Source: Asticcacaulis sp.
Lineage (GTDB): Bacteria; Pseudomonadota; Alphaproteobacteria; Caulobacterales; Caulobacteraceae
Reading direction: 5' to 3'
Assembly: GCF_020217185.1 (NCBI RefSeq)
Contig: NZ_JAIWNX010000231.1
Location: 1 to 14,201 of the forward strand
DNA length: 14,201 nt
The translations under genes were made by a program, and so were the position numbers. The stretch's first letter is position 1; each line of letters starts with the position of its first letter. The notes under the pieces were generated by a model. The model was not told where the DNA came from. It worked only from the letters and a program-made list of their open reading frames with translations, and made no database searches. This document shows, piece after piece, positions 6,474 to 13,872 of the stretch.

Positions 6474-8016
6474 ATGCCGACTCGGCAAAGCCCTCGGCGT
6501 AGATCTGACGGATCAGGGTGCGGTGCGGCGGCAGGTCCAGCGTCGCGCGTTCGCCGAAATTATGGATCTTGGCAAAGGTCCGGTTGGCGTCTTCCACGTG
6601 CGGGAAGTGGTCGCGCGCCCCGCTGAGATCGGTCCGGAAGCCCATGCCATAGAGAATGTACTGATAGTTGAAGAAGGCGAAGGTTTCGACGTCAATCAGG
6701 AAGTCGAACCGGCTGGGCGGCCGGTAACGCCATTGCTCCAGCAACTCACGCAACCGCTCAGGCCAGGTCTGCGGATCGGCATTGTCGCGCCAGAAGGCCT
6801 CGCTGCGGTGGCTCAGCGCGTAGTGCAGCTTGAGAAAGGTGACGATATTCTCGTAACGCGCCGTCATCAGGGCGTTGAAGCGCCGGGCCGGGGCGTCGAT
6901 AGGCCCGGCATGGGGGAACAGCTCGGCGATCATGGCTACGGCGACCTCGATCATCACGATGCCGGTCGATTCCAGCGGCTCCATAAACCCGCCGGCCAGA
7001 CCCACCGCCACGCAGTTGCCGATCCACGGGCGCTCGCGATATCCGGGCTCGAACGCAATCTCACGCAGGTTCAGCGCGGTCTTGCTGCCCACATAGCGGC
7101 GCAGCGTCGCTTCGGCCTCATCGTCACTCGTGTGGTCGGTCGAATAGGTATAGCCAATCCCGCGCTGACCATCGAGGCCGATATCCCAGGTCCAGCCCGC
7201 CGTATGGGCCGTGGCCACCGTGTAGCTTTCGATGGGGGCGTCGGGGCGCTCATAGGGCGCCTTGCACGCCAGCGCCTTGTTGGTGAACAGCGTCCCGCGC
7301 ACCGAGCGGAACGGCGACCCCAATGCCTTGCCGATCAGTTCGGCCCGAAAGCCCGAACAGTCGATATAGAGGTCCGCCGTCAGCACCTCGCCCTCGACGA
7401 CGATGTGGTCGATCTGCCCTGTGTGGTCGAGCACCACGCCATCGAGCCGCGCCGGCTTATGCACCACCCCAAGCGCGACGGCGCGTTCGGCCAGCACCTC
7501 TGCCAACTGCTGCGCGTCGAAATGGTAGGCATAGTTCAGCGGGCCGGCAAAATCGCCTTCGTGCGGGCGTTTGGGCGCGCGCCGCGCCTCGGCCACGCGC
7601 TTCTGAAAGGTTACGGCCTCGGCAAAGGGCTTGCGCGTCGCCTCGTCCTGCAACAGCCAGTAGGGGACCAGTCCTTCACCCTCGGTATAGTAGGGGGCTT
7701 CGAACGGGTGGAAATAGTGTTCGTGCCGTCCGTTGAGCGGCGTCTTTACCCAGTCGGCAAAACGGATGCCCTGTTTGAAGGTGGCGGTGGTGCGCCGCAT
7801 AAAGGGCGCTTCGTCGATGCCGATAAATTTCAGCGTCTGGCGGATGGTGGGGAAGGTGCCTTCGCCGACACCGACGCTGCTGATCTCCGGCGACTCCACC
7901 AGCACGATCTCAAGGCGCGTCTGACGCTTGATGTCGAAATAGCGCGCCAGATAGGCCGCCGCCAGCCATCCGGCCGTACCGCCCCCCAGGATCAGGATTC
8001 TGCGCTTGCCTGTCAT
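6472..8016 (-). CDS. Tryptophan-halogenase-family flavoprotein with altered WxWxIP motif
   Basis: This belongs to the flavin-dependent tryptophan halogenase family, whose members use FADH2, oxygen and halide to chlorinate or brominate aromatic substrates in the cytoplasm. From ATG 8016 it has 514 residues, the usual length; a TTG at 8052 would add 12. Motifs are the FAD-binding GGGTAGW (11-17), GEGTFP (51-56), Lys81 in ATFKQG (matching the catalytic lysine, Lys79 in PrnA) and Glu349 in EPLEST (matching Glu346 in PrnA). The diagnostic WxWxIP motif reads WTWDIG (275-280), with the proline replaced by glycine. No flavin reductase or biosynthetic gene lies nearby, so the substrate is unknown and halogenation is not certain. 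A receiver gene (8066-8623) is 49 bases upstream on the same strand, so the two may be cotranscribed. The stop codon lies in the antiporter terminator. Confidence 0.85.
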   Translation of the reverse strand: MTGKRRILILGGGTAGWLAAAYLARYFDIKRQTRLEIVLVESPEISSVGVGEGTFPTIRQTLKFIGIDEAPFMRRTTATFKQGIRFADWVKTPLNGRHEHYFHPFEAPYYTEGEGLVPYWLLQDEATRKPFAEAVTFQKRVAEARRAPKRPHEGDFAGPLNYAYHFDAQQLAEVLAERAVALGVVHKPARLDGVVLDHTGQIDHIVVEGEVLTADLYIDCSGFRAELIGKALGSPFRSVRGTLFTNKALACKAPYERPDAPIESYTVATAHTAGWTWDIGLDGQRGIGYTYSTDHTSDDEAEATLRRYVGSKTALNLREIAFEPGYRERPWIGNCVAVGLAGGFMEPLESTGIVMIEVAVAMIAELFPHAGPIDAPARRFNALMTARYENIVTFLKLHYALSHRSEAFWRDNADPQTWPERLRELLEQWRYRPPSRFDFLIDVETFAFFNYQYILYGMGFRTDLSGARDHFPHVEDANRTFAKIHNFGERATLDLPPHRTLIRQIYAEGFAESA

Positions 8017-8065
8017 GGGCCTGACTATGCGACGTTTTGGCGGCGCGGGCAATCGGTGTGACGGA

Positions 8066-8623
8066 TCACTGAGTCATCGCGGTGACCTCTGTGTCTGCGG
8101 GCGCAGCGGTCTCCGCATCGCTGGCGCGCCGCCACGGTCCGGCGTAGCCCGCAGGCGTGTGGCGTCGCCGATCCGGCCCCGTATAGTGGGTGGTGGCGAT
8201 CCATTCGCGCTTCTGCGTCAGAACGTGGCGCAGATGATCGAGCAGGATCTGCGCTGAAAAGGGCTTGGCGATCACCTCGTTAATGCCGGCGTCGCGGGCC
8301 CGCATGATATTGCTGCGTTCGGTATGGCCGGTGATGAGGATAATCGGCACGGTGCGGTTGGGGCTGTCGATGCCCTGCCGCAGCAGCTTGGCCGTTTCGA
8401 TGCCGTCCAGTGGGTCCATGACCAGATCCATGATGATCAGATCAACCGGACTGGTCTTCAGGATTTCAAACACTTCGATGCCGCTGCTGGCCTGCTTGAC
8501 GGTCTTCAGGCCTATCGACCTGAGCATCTCGGACACCAGCTTGCGGATGTTCAGGCTGTCATCGACCACCAGCACACTGAGGCGCGACAGGTCGAGAGGG
8601 GTATCGGTGGCGGTGGGTTTCAT
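8066..8623 (-). CDS. CheY-like receiver protein with arginine-rich GPDRRR tail
   Basis: This is a 185-residue response regulator with one receiver domain and no recognised output domain. The acidic pocket is Asp21-Asp22, the phosphorylated residue is Asp66 (LIIMDLVMD), and Thr98 and Lys120 (AKPF) complete the active site. The receiver ends near residue 135. The tail carries YTGPDRRRH and then YAGPWRRAS, two related basic motifs, before an acidic and alanine-rich end. Tails with GPDRRR are common in alphaproteobacterial receivers. Arginine-rich extensions also occur in the c-di-GMP-binding CheY-like (Cle) proteins of Caulobacter, but equivalence here is only a suggestion. No kinase gene is adjacent. 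A chemoreceptor lies upstream on the same strand, with the second copy of the multi-hairpin element between them. The ribosome binding site is weak. Confidence 0.88.
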   Translation of the reverse strand: MKPTATDTPLDLSRLSVLVVDDSLNIRKLVSEMLRSIGLKTVKQASSGIEVFEILKTSPVDLIIMDLVMDPLDGIETAKLLRQGIDSPNRTVPIILITGHTERSNIMRARDAGINEVIAKPFSAQILLDHLRHVLTQKREWIATTHYTGPDRRRHTPAGYAGPWRRASDAETAAPADTEVTAMTQ

Positions 8624-8663
8624 GCCTGTAGTCTTTCTATTTTACGCTTACCCTGCGGCGCTC

Positions 8664-8694
8664 AGGGGCGGGACCGTTTGACGGCCCCGCCCCT
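8664..8694. other. Long GC-rich hairpin between the chemoreceptor and receiver genes
   Basis: AGGGGCGGG (8664-8672) pairs with CCCGCCCCT (8686-8694), and CCGT/ACGG continues the stem inward after a single A-C mismatch, leaving a TTG loop. Neither side has a T tract, so it is not a standard terminator. It touches the left end of the second multi-hairpin element and could compete with its first hairpin for bases 8692-8694. It is absent beside copy 1. Confidence 0.6.
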
Positions 8695-8831
8695 AGATCA
8701 TTATGATTTCCGGTGGAGACATAATGATCCAGGTTTTTGTTTCGCCCCTCGCCGGGCGGTGGCTTGCGCCACCTTGGCCGCCGCCTCAATGGCGGCTTGA
8801 GCGGAATGATTCCAATGGAGATCATTCCGCG
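8693..8831. repeat. Multi-hairpin intergenic element, copy 2
   Basis: This is the same four-hairpin chain as at 6287-6425. Hairpin 1 has arms CTAGATCATTATG and CATAATGATCCAG (8693-8705 with 8720-8732, one mismatch) and again a 14-base loop of different sequence. Hairpin 2 is GGTGGC-ttgc-GCCACC, with one extra loop base. Hairpin 3 is identical (8780-8796). Hairpin 4 has arms GCGGAATGAT and ATCATTCCGC (8801-8810 with 8821-8830). Relative to copy 1, the T-A pair near the base of hairpin 4 is C-G here. The core from GCCCCTCGCC to GGCGGCTTGAG is almost unchanged. CCTAG (8692-8696) and CTAGG (8832-8836) form an outer inverted pair. The element lies after the minus-strand chemoreceptor gene and before the receiver gene. 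Confidence 0.85.
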
Positions 8832-8854
8832 CTAGGCTCAGCCCGTGCGGTGTC

Positions 8855-11041
8855 TCAGGCGGCGCGCACGGTTTGCAGGAATTTGTCCATCTCCTGATGC
8901 AGCCGCTCGGCCTGCTGCGCCAGTTCGGCCGACGCCCCCAGCACCTGCACGGCGGAGGTGCCCGTCTGTTCCGCCGCCATGGCCACGCCGGTGATATTGG
9001 TGGTCACCTCCTGCGTGCCGATTGAGGCCTGATTGACCGCCTGCACGATCTCCTGCGTCGCCGCCGTCTGCTGTTCGACGGCCGAGGCAATGATGGTGTT
9101 GGTCTGGTTGATATGGGTGATGGTGCCGGAAATGTTGGAGATGGCCGTTGCTGCCTTGGCCGTCGCCTCCTGCATGTGGGCGATCTTGTCCGAGATTTCC
9201 GTCGTGGCCTTGGCCGTCTGACCGGCCAGCGCCTTGACCTCGGAAGCGACCACGGCAAAGCCCTTGCCTGCTTCGCCAGCGCGCGCCGACTCGATGGTGG
9301 CGTTGAGCGCCAAAAGGTTGGTCTGACTGGCCAGCCCGGCGATCAGATCGACCACGCCGCCGATGCTGACGGCCACCGTATTCAGCTCGTCCACCAGCCG
9401 TACCGCGCCGCTGGCCTCTTCCACGGCTTCCGAAGAAATGCTGGCCGAGGTTTCGACCTGACGCCCGATCTCATTAACCGAGGCGCCCAGTTCTTCGGCG
9501 GACGACGCCACCGAGGTGACATTGGCTCCGGCCTCTTCGGCGGCGGCCGAGACGGCGACCGATTGCGCCGAAGCCTGCTGCGCGGTGGTGGTCAGTTGCT
9601 GGGCCGAGGCCTGCATTTCGGTGGCCGCGCTGGACACCAGAGAGACGATGCCGCCCACCGACTTTTCGAACTCATCGGCCAGTTTGAGCATCATCTGACG
9701 TCGTTCCTGATCCTGCCTCTGGCGTTCGGCCTCTGCATCGGCGGCCTTTTGCAGGGCCTCTTCCTCGGTAACGATGCGGATGCGGTCAACCGCCCGCGAA
9801 ATGTCGCCGATCTCGTCCTTGCGTCCCGCACCAGCGATTTCACGCAGCTTTTCGCCAGAGGCCAGCCGGCCCAGCGCCTCGGTCAGGCGGACAATGGGAT
9901 TGGCGACATTATTGGCCATGACGGCGATCATCGCGATCCCCAGCACCGCCACGATCAGGGCGCAGACGATTTCCCACAAAGAGTCGCTGCCGCCGCGCGC
10001 CTTGAGCGCATTGGACAGCTTGTCGGCATCGGCCATGACGACGGTGCGCGGCACGGTGATGATCACCGACCAGAACTGCCCGCTGCGGCCCAGCTGAATG
10101 GGGGCATAGACGCGCATCTGATCGTTCTTTCTGTCGAAATCGACGGCCGAGCGACCCGCCCTGACGGTATCCAGCGCCTGCCACGCCATCGGATCGACGG
10201 TCTGTACCGAGCCGCCGACGGCGTCCGGGAAGGCGCTTGAGGCGACCACCAGCCCGTCAGAGGTGACGATGGTCACATTGCCCTTGCCTTCATAAATCGA
10301 CTTCTTAACCGACTGCGCCAGAACCTGCACGAAGGACAGGTCGAAATCGGCCCCGGCCACGCCTTTGAACTGGCCGTCGATGACGATGGGCACCGACATG
10401 GTGGCCAGAAAGACGTGTTTGCCCTGTACGATATAGGGCAGGGGGGCGAGGATGCTTTCCTTGCCATTCGCCTGCGGGCCGAGGAACCAGCCGCCCTTGA
10501 TCAGGCCATTGGGGTGGCGGTCCTGACTGTCGTATTCGACCAGGGGCTGAAGCGCGATCTCGCCCTGCGCATTGCGCGTCCAGTAGGGCAGGGCGCGGCC
10601 CGTCGCATCGGAACCCACCGCCTTGCGGTTGGCATAGGCCCCGTCCGCTCCGTCCAGCGCATTGGGGGCCCAGGCGCTATAGGTGCCGTTAAAGCGCGGA
10701 TTGTCCTTCAACACCCCCAGCAGGATCTCGTTCAGATGCTGACGCCGCTGAGCACGCGGCACGCCGCCGGGCCCGGCGATGACTTCGAGGCTACGCGCCA
10801 TGTTACGGGCGGCGGAAAAGGCCGTATCGACCTCGGCGCGGATCGTGCCGGCCTGCGTATCGGCCAGCCGCGTCAGGGATTCGCTGCTGTTGCGATCCAG
10901 CAGGCCCTGCACATTCTGGTTCACAAAATGCGCGGTCTTGCCTGACGAAAAGATGCCGAAACCCACCAGGGCCCCGGTCGCCATCAGAAGACAAAGCGCC
11001 GACAGGGCGACGATCTTCGTTTTAACGGAATGTATGTTCAT
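8855..11041 (-). CDS. Methyl-accepting chemotaxis protein with periplasmic dCache domain
   Basis: This 728-residue transmembrane chemoreceptor senses an external ligand and controls a CheA-CheW complex. Its order is: membrane helix 1 (about 9-31); a large periplasmic double-Cache domain (about 35-335, with [15 protein letters not shown] and TGRALPYW); membrane helix 2 (about 356-377); a HAMP domain (about 378-430); and a long cytoplasmic coiled coil with the signalling tip at about 578-616 ([39 protein letters not shown]). The C-terminus lacks an obvious NWETF-type CheR/CheB docking pentapeptide. A GGAGG ribosome binding site precedes the ATG. No che signalling genes are in the window, so it acts as an orphan receptor here. 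The Cache sequence does not clearly show the amino-acid-binding motif of dCache_1AA, so the ligand is open. It has its own AT-rich upstream region. Confidence 0.95.
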   Translation of the reverse strand: MNIHSVKTKIVALSALCLLMATGALVGFGIFSSGKTAHFVNQNVQGLLDRNSSESLTRLADTQAGTIRAEVDTAFSAARNMARSLEVIAGPGGVPRAQRRQHLNEILLGVLKDNPRFNGTYSAWAPNALDGADGAYANRKAVGSDATGRALPYWTRNAQGEIALQPLVEYDSQDRHPNGLIKGGWFLGPQANGKESILAPLPYIVQGKHVFLATMSVPIVIDGQFKGVAGADFDLSFVQVLAQSVKKSIYEGKGNVTIVTSDGLVVASSAFPDAVGGSVQTVDPMAWQALDTVRAGRSAVDFDRKNDQMRVYAPIQLGRSGQFWSVIITVPRTVVMADADKLSNALKARGGSDSLWEIVCALIVAVLGIAMIAVMANNVANPIVRLTEALGRLASGEKLREIAGAGRKDEIGDISRAVDRIRIVTEEEALQKAADAEAERQRQDQERRQMMLKLADEFEKSVGGIVSLVSSAATEMQASAQQLTTTAQQASAQSVAVSAAAEEAGANVTSVASSAEELGASVNEIGRQVETSASISSEAVEEASGAVRLVDELNTVAVSIGGVVDLIAGLASQTNLLALNATIESARAGEAGKGFAVVASEVKALAGQTAKATTEISDKIAHMQEATAKAATAISNISGTITHINQTNTIIASAVEQQTAATQEIVQAVNQASIGTQEVTTNITGVAMAAEQTGTSAVQVLGASAELAQQAERLHQEMDKFLQTVRAA

Positions 11042-11297
11042 GTGCGTCCTCCAGCCGCCATAACGGCGTTAGGGGGATCATCGCACCCACAATAATAAAC
11101 GATGTCTTAAGCGAATAAGTGCGTTATATTCTATATAATGATAAATAATGCGGCGAAACATCACGCTGTCGCAAATTGCGACAATCTGGTATATTTAATA
11201 TGCGGTGATGTAATATTTATCTTTGATTGCAAGGTTGCTTGCGGAGCGCGTTATTTTTTGAAAAACAACCCTGAGATTGCATAAATTGGTGCTCTGC
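11042..11297 (-). promoter_or_regulatory. AT-rich promoter region of the chemoreceptor gene
   Basis: This 256-base gap separates the chemoreceptor from the upstream response regulator and is much richer in A and T than either gene. It ends with the GGAGG ribosome binding site of the chemoreceptor. It includes TATATAATGATAAATAATG-like stretches suited to a promoter and the perfect palindrome at 11167-11183. A 20-base AT-rich imperfect palindrome lies near 11250-11270. No coding sequence is seen. Confidence 0.5.
11167..11183. promoter_or_regulatory. Perfect 8-1-8 palindrome, candidate operator
   Basis: TGTCGCAA-A-TTGCGACA is a perfect 17-base inverted repeat about 125 bases before the chemoreceptor start. 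The GTCGC/GCGAC half-sites and length suit a dimeric regulator. It does not match FNR (TTGAT/ATCAA) or LexA boxes. The binding protein is unknown. Confidence 0.45.
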
Positions 11298-11720
11298 TTA
11301 ACGGGCGGGCATCAGGCGGAACAGCTCGAACATCTCCTGCAAGACGTTAAAGTCGATGGGCTTGACCAGATGCAGGTCGAAACCCGCTTCGGCCGTTTCA
11401 CGACGGCGCGCCGCATCGCCCCAGCCGGTCTGGGCAATGATCTTGCAGCGACGGGTGCGCGGGTCGGCGCGCAAGGTCCGCGCCACGCTCAGGCCGTCGA
11501 TTTCCGGCATCCCCAGATCGAGCAGTACGACGTCCGGGTGAAAGCTGCGCGCCGTGTCAATCGCGCTGAGACCGTCGAAACAGGTCCGCACCTCATCGCC
11601 CCACGACTCGATGGCCCAGCTTAAGGTCAGGGCCGAGGCTTGATTGTCGTCAACGACCAGTACCTTCAAAGGCGCGGGCGTGAGGGCCGCCCCGTCTTTG
11701 CGTTCTTGACAATCAATCAT
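11298..11720 (-). CDS. Single-domain response regulator (CheY-like)
   Basis: This 140-residue receiver protein has no output domain. After a short polar N-terminus, the receiver begins at LKVLVVDDN; the acidic pair is Asp24-Asp25, the phosphorylation site is Asp68 (VVLLDLGMPEIDG), and Thr98 (AQTGWG) and Lys120 (LVKPID) complete the site. The sequence AQTGWGD...AEAGFDLHLVKPID resembles the receivers often attached to hybrid histidine kinases, so it may work as a phosphate acceptor or sink. AGG is placed about 7 bases before the ATG at 11720. It lies upstream of the chemoreceptor on the same strand but is separated by an AT-rich promoter-like gap. The partner kinase is unknown; the hybrid kinase at 12255 is the nearest candidate. 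Confidence 0.9.
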   Translation of the reverse strand: MIDCQERKDGAALTPAPLKVLVVDDNQASALTLSWAIESWGDEVRTCFDGLSAIDTARSFHPDVVLLDLGMPEIDGLSVARTLRADPRTRRCKIIAQTGWGDAARRRETAEAGFDLHLVKPIDFNVLQEMFELFRLMPAR

Positions 11721-11824
11721 GACAAACCTTTGAGAACAATGATACTTTACGTAAGGCGCGCTTTACTGACGCGGCCCGTCCTTAACCGCAAGGGGCGTAA
11801 AAAATCAGTATTGACTGTCCTCGT

Positions 11825-12031
11825 TTACAGGTGGCTCTGCGGTTTGCGGATGCGGCGGAGCGCCTTGCGCGTCGCCTTGACGCGCTCGTCCTCGCGGATC
11901 GGGCGCTGGCTGTCCTTGCTCAGCAGGTGTTCGTCCGTTGTGCCTTCCGGCGGAAAGGGATCGCTGTCGTGGCCTTTCTCTTCGGCGGTCTGGCTGATCT
12001 CCTCAGGGGTGGGGGAGCGGTGGTGCGTCAT
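11825..12031 (-). CDS. Small, highly charged hypothetical protein (68 aa)
   Basis: I do not recognise the family. The frame is open to 12133, but the ATG at 12031 has a perfect AGGAG ribosome binding site 5 bases upstream, and the added residues of the longer version look random. The product is hydrophilic: an N-terminal part rich in His, Glu, Asp and Pro (MTHHRSPTPEEISQ...DPFPPEGTTDEHLLS), then a strongly basic C-terminal end (RVKATRKALRRIRKPQSHL). There is no signal peptide or membrane helix. The shape suggests a disordered small protein that could bind nucleic acid or a protein partner, but that is speculation. A candidate stress-sigma (EcfG-type) promoter lies about 75 bases upstream. The gene is divergent from the hybrid kinase gene at 12255. 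Confidence 0.65.
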   Translation of the reverse strand: MTHHRSPTPEEISQTAEEKGHDSDPFPPEGTTDEHLLSKDSQRPIREDERVKATRKALRRIRKPQSHL

Positions 12032-12103
12032 GATATCTCCTTTCCCCCGGAAATCTGGGCGTAAAGGCATAAGACGAAAATGGTGGGCCACGCGCAGGTT
12101 GTG

Positions 12104-12129
12104 AACACGGTATAAAGTCACTTTGTTCC
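12104..12129 (-). promoter_or_regulatory. Possible EcfG-type general stress promoter
   Basis: On the minus strand GGAAC (12129-12125) is followed after 17 bases by TGTT (12107-12104). The general stress sigma factor EcfG of alphaproteobacteria recognises GGAAC-N16/17-CGTT, so the -35 is perfect and the -10 has three of four bases. It is correctly oriented for the small gene starting at 12031. A single site found by eye could be chance. Confidence 0.35.
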
Positions 12130-12161
12130 CCAAACTGGGCTGGACCTCGTCTTTAGAAGAG

Positions 12162-12196
12162 ATCGAAAAACAGGATCTTAGGCTGCATTTTTCGAT
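12162..12196. promoter_or_regulatory. Inverted repeat upstream of the hybrid kinase gene
   Basis: ATCGAAAAA (12162-12170) and TTTTTCGAT (12188-12196) are perfectly complementary around a 17-base spacer, 59 bases before the kinase start. GATTC, a GANTC site of the type methylated by CcrM in Caulobacter relatives, overlaps the right arm (12194-12198). It may be an operator or a leader hairpin. Confidence 0.35.
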
Positions 12197-12254
12197 TCAA
12201 TCCGGACGCGATCTGTTTTAGGTTCGCTGCGCCAGAGGGCAATCGGAGGCTGAT

Positions 12255-13403
12255 ATGACGACGGTCAGGACGGCTCAGACACCATCCGCTGTGGGCGAGA
12301 CGCCGCGGCCCTCTATCCTCATTGTCGATGACCGCTGGCAGAATCTTCTGGCGACCGAAGCCCTGCTCAAGCCGCTGGGGGCCGACATCGTTACCGCCGA
12401 GTCGGGCGAGGCGGCGCTGAGCCTCGTGCTCGAACGCCACTTCGCCATCGTGCTGCTCGATGTGCAGATGCCCGGCATGGATGGTTTTGAGACCGCGCGC
12501 CTGATGAAGACCCGCCCGTCCATGCAGGGCGTGCCGATCATCTTTGTCACCGCCATCTCCAAGGAGGACCACTACGCCACCGAAGCGGCGGCCATTGGCG
12601 CGGTGGACTATATCTTCAAGCCGATCAATCCCGACATCCTCAAATCCAAGGTGCAGGTCTATCTCGAGCTTTACACTCAGCGGCAGCAGATCCTGCAACT
12701 GAACGCCACCCTGCGTCAGTCGAATGAGGAACTGGAACGCTTCGCCTATGTCTGCTCGCACGACATGAAGGAGCCGGTGCGCATGATGAACATCTATGCG
12801 GGCTTTCTGGCCGAGGACTCCGCCGAAAAGCTCGACGAAGATGGCCGCCGCTACGTGCAATATATCCGCGACAACGCCACCCGGCTGAACCGCATGATCG
12901 GCGATATCCTCAACTTCTCCCGCGTCGGCCGCGAAGCCATTGAGGTCGAGGCGGTCGATACGCGGCGCGTATTTGATGAGGTTTGCGCCGGTCTGGCCGG
13001 TGTGATCGAAGCCCAGCGTGCCAAGGTCACCTGCGGCGCCCTGCCGGAAATGCACACCTCGCCCACCCTGATGCGTGTCCTGCTGCAAAACCTGATCGGC
13101 AATGCGCTGAAGTTTCAGGACGGCCGGCGCATCCCTGAAATCCACGTCTCGGCGCGCCGCGAAGGCAAGGCCTATCGCTTCGACGTATCCGATAACGGCA
13201 TCGGTATCGACCCGGCCTATGCCGATCGCATCTTCACCATCTTTCAGAGGTTGCACAGCGAGGACGAATTCCCAGGCACCGGGATTGGCCTTTCGACCTG
13301 CCGCAAATTCGTGCGCCTCTATGGCGGAGAGATCAGTTTTATCTCGACGCCGGGCGAAGGCACGACCTTCAGCTTCACCCTTCCGCAACCGGCCCGTCTG
13401 TAA
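12255..13403 (+). CDS. Hybrid histidine kinase with N-terminal receiver domain
   Basis: This is a soluble 382-residue kinase with the receiver in front rather than behind. The receiver covers about 20-135, with Asp25-Asp26, phosphorylation site Asp69 (IVLLDVQMPGMDG), Thr99 and Lys122 (FKPI). A short coiled linker (about 138-160) leads to the HisKA domain with His169 in FAYVCSHDMKEPVRMM. The ATPase domain has Asn283 (QNLIGNALKF), DNGIGI (313-318) and GTGIGL (341-346). The HisKA/ATPase sequence is of the phytochrome-kinase type (SHDxxEPxRM, IFTIFQRLHSEDEFPGTGIGLS), but there is no light-sensing or PAS domain and no membrane segment. Input must come through phosphorylation of the receiver or a protein partner. 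A GGAGG site precedes the ATG. The Rcp1-like regulator 19 bases downstream is the likely phosphate acceptor. Confidence 0.93.
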   Translation: MTTVRTAQTPSAVGETPRPSILIVDDRWQNLLATEALLKPLGADIVTAESGEAALSLVLERHFAIVLLDVQMPGMDGFETARLMKTRPSMQGVPIIFVTAISKEDHYATEAAAIGAVDYIFKPINPDILKSKVQVYLELYTQRQQILQLNATLRQSNEELERFAYVCSHDMKEPVRMMNIYAGFLAEDSAEKLDEDGRRYVQYIRDNATRLNRMIGDILNFSRVGREAIEVEAVDTRRVFDEVCAGLAGVIEAQRAKVTCGALPEMHTSPTLMRVLLQNLIGNALKFQDGRRIPEIHVSARREGKAYRFDVSDNGIGIDPAYADRIFTIFQRLHSEDEFPGTGIGLSTCRKFVRLYGGEISFISTPGEGTTFSFTLPQPARL

Positions 13404-13422
13404 ATCCTGAACCGGAGATGTC

Positions 13423-13842
13423 ATGACGCTCGAACTTCTGCTGATCGAGGATAATGAAGGCGATGTCGAAATGACTCGTCGCGCTCTGCGCACGGCGGCG
13501 ACCGAGTGCCGGGTGTCCGTGGCCGGCAACGGGGCGCAGGGGCTGGAGTGTCTGCGTCGCGAAGGTCGCTTCGCCGAGGCTCCCCGCCCTGACCTGATCC
13601 TGCTCGACATCAACATGCCTCGCATGGACGGCAAGATGTTCCTCAGCGAGATCAAGGCCGATCCGGCCTTCAAAGCCATTCCGGTGGTTATGTTCACCTC
13701 GTCGGAGTCGCCAACCGACATTCGCGACTGCTACGAGCGTCAGGCCAGCAGCTATGTCGTCAAGCCGTTTGAGGGCGCGCTCTACGCCGAAACCGTGCGC
13801 GAAGTGGTGCGCTTTTGGGGTCAAATCGCCAAACTGCCCTGA
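13423..13842 (+). CDS. Rcp1-like single-domain response regulator
   Basis: This 139-residue receiver is of the class that partners phytochrome-type kinases (Rcp1 family). It begins LELLLIEDNEGDVEMTRRAL; the pocket is Glu9-Asp10, the phosphorylation site is Asp62 (LILLDINMPRMDG), with Thr92 (MFTSSESPTDI) and Lys114 (YVVKPF). The family-typical order of residues between Thr and Lys (DIRDCYERQASSYVVKP) is clear. There is no output domain, so it probably passes phosphate on or acts by protein contact. It has a GGAG ribosome binding site 5 bases before the ATG, follows the kinase gene by 19 bases in one operon, and is closed by the terminator at 13873. The light-sensing members of this family are not implied here, since the kinase lacks a chromophore domain. 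Confidence 0.93.
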   Translation: MTLELLLIEDNEGDVEMTRRALRTAATECRVSVAGNGAQGLECLRREGRFAEAPRPDLILLDINMPRMDGKMFLSEIKADPAFKAIPVVMFTSSESPTDIRDCYERQASSYVVKPFEGALYAETVREVVRFWGQIAKLP

Positions 13843-13872
13843 TCAGCGGGACGTGGGCGGACAAAATCAGTG

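Noticed and set aside
6523..8061. 512-codon plus-strand open frame opposite the halogenase gene
   Set aside because: It is the mirror of a GC-rich gene: the product is rich in Arg, His and Gly, matches no family, and has no ribosome binding site, while the minus strand encodes clear halogenase motifs.
9113..10240. 375-codon plus-strand open frame inside the chemoreceptor gene
   Set aside because: It is antisense to conserved HAMP and signalling-domain sequence and is low-complexity Gly/Arg/His/Asp-rich; an overprinted gene is not supported.
11799..11817. Terminator-like CAGT/ACTG stem with a T tract after the small gene at 11825 (minus strand)
   Set aside because: The stem is only 4 bp, too weak to call a terminator, although the six T residues are suggestive.
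12153..13721. 522-codon minus-strand open frame opposite the kinase and regulator
   Set aside because: It spans two clearly coding plus-strand genes and the gap between them. Composition is typical of antisense frames in GC-rich DNA and no domain is recognisable.
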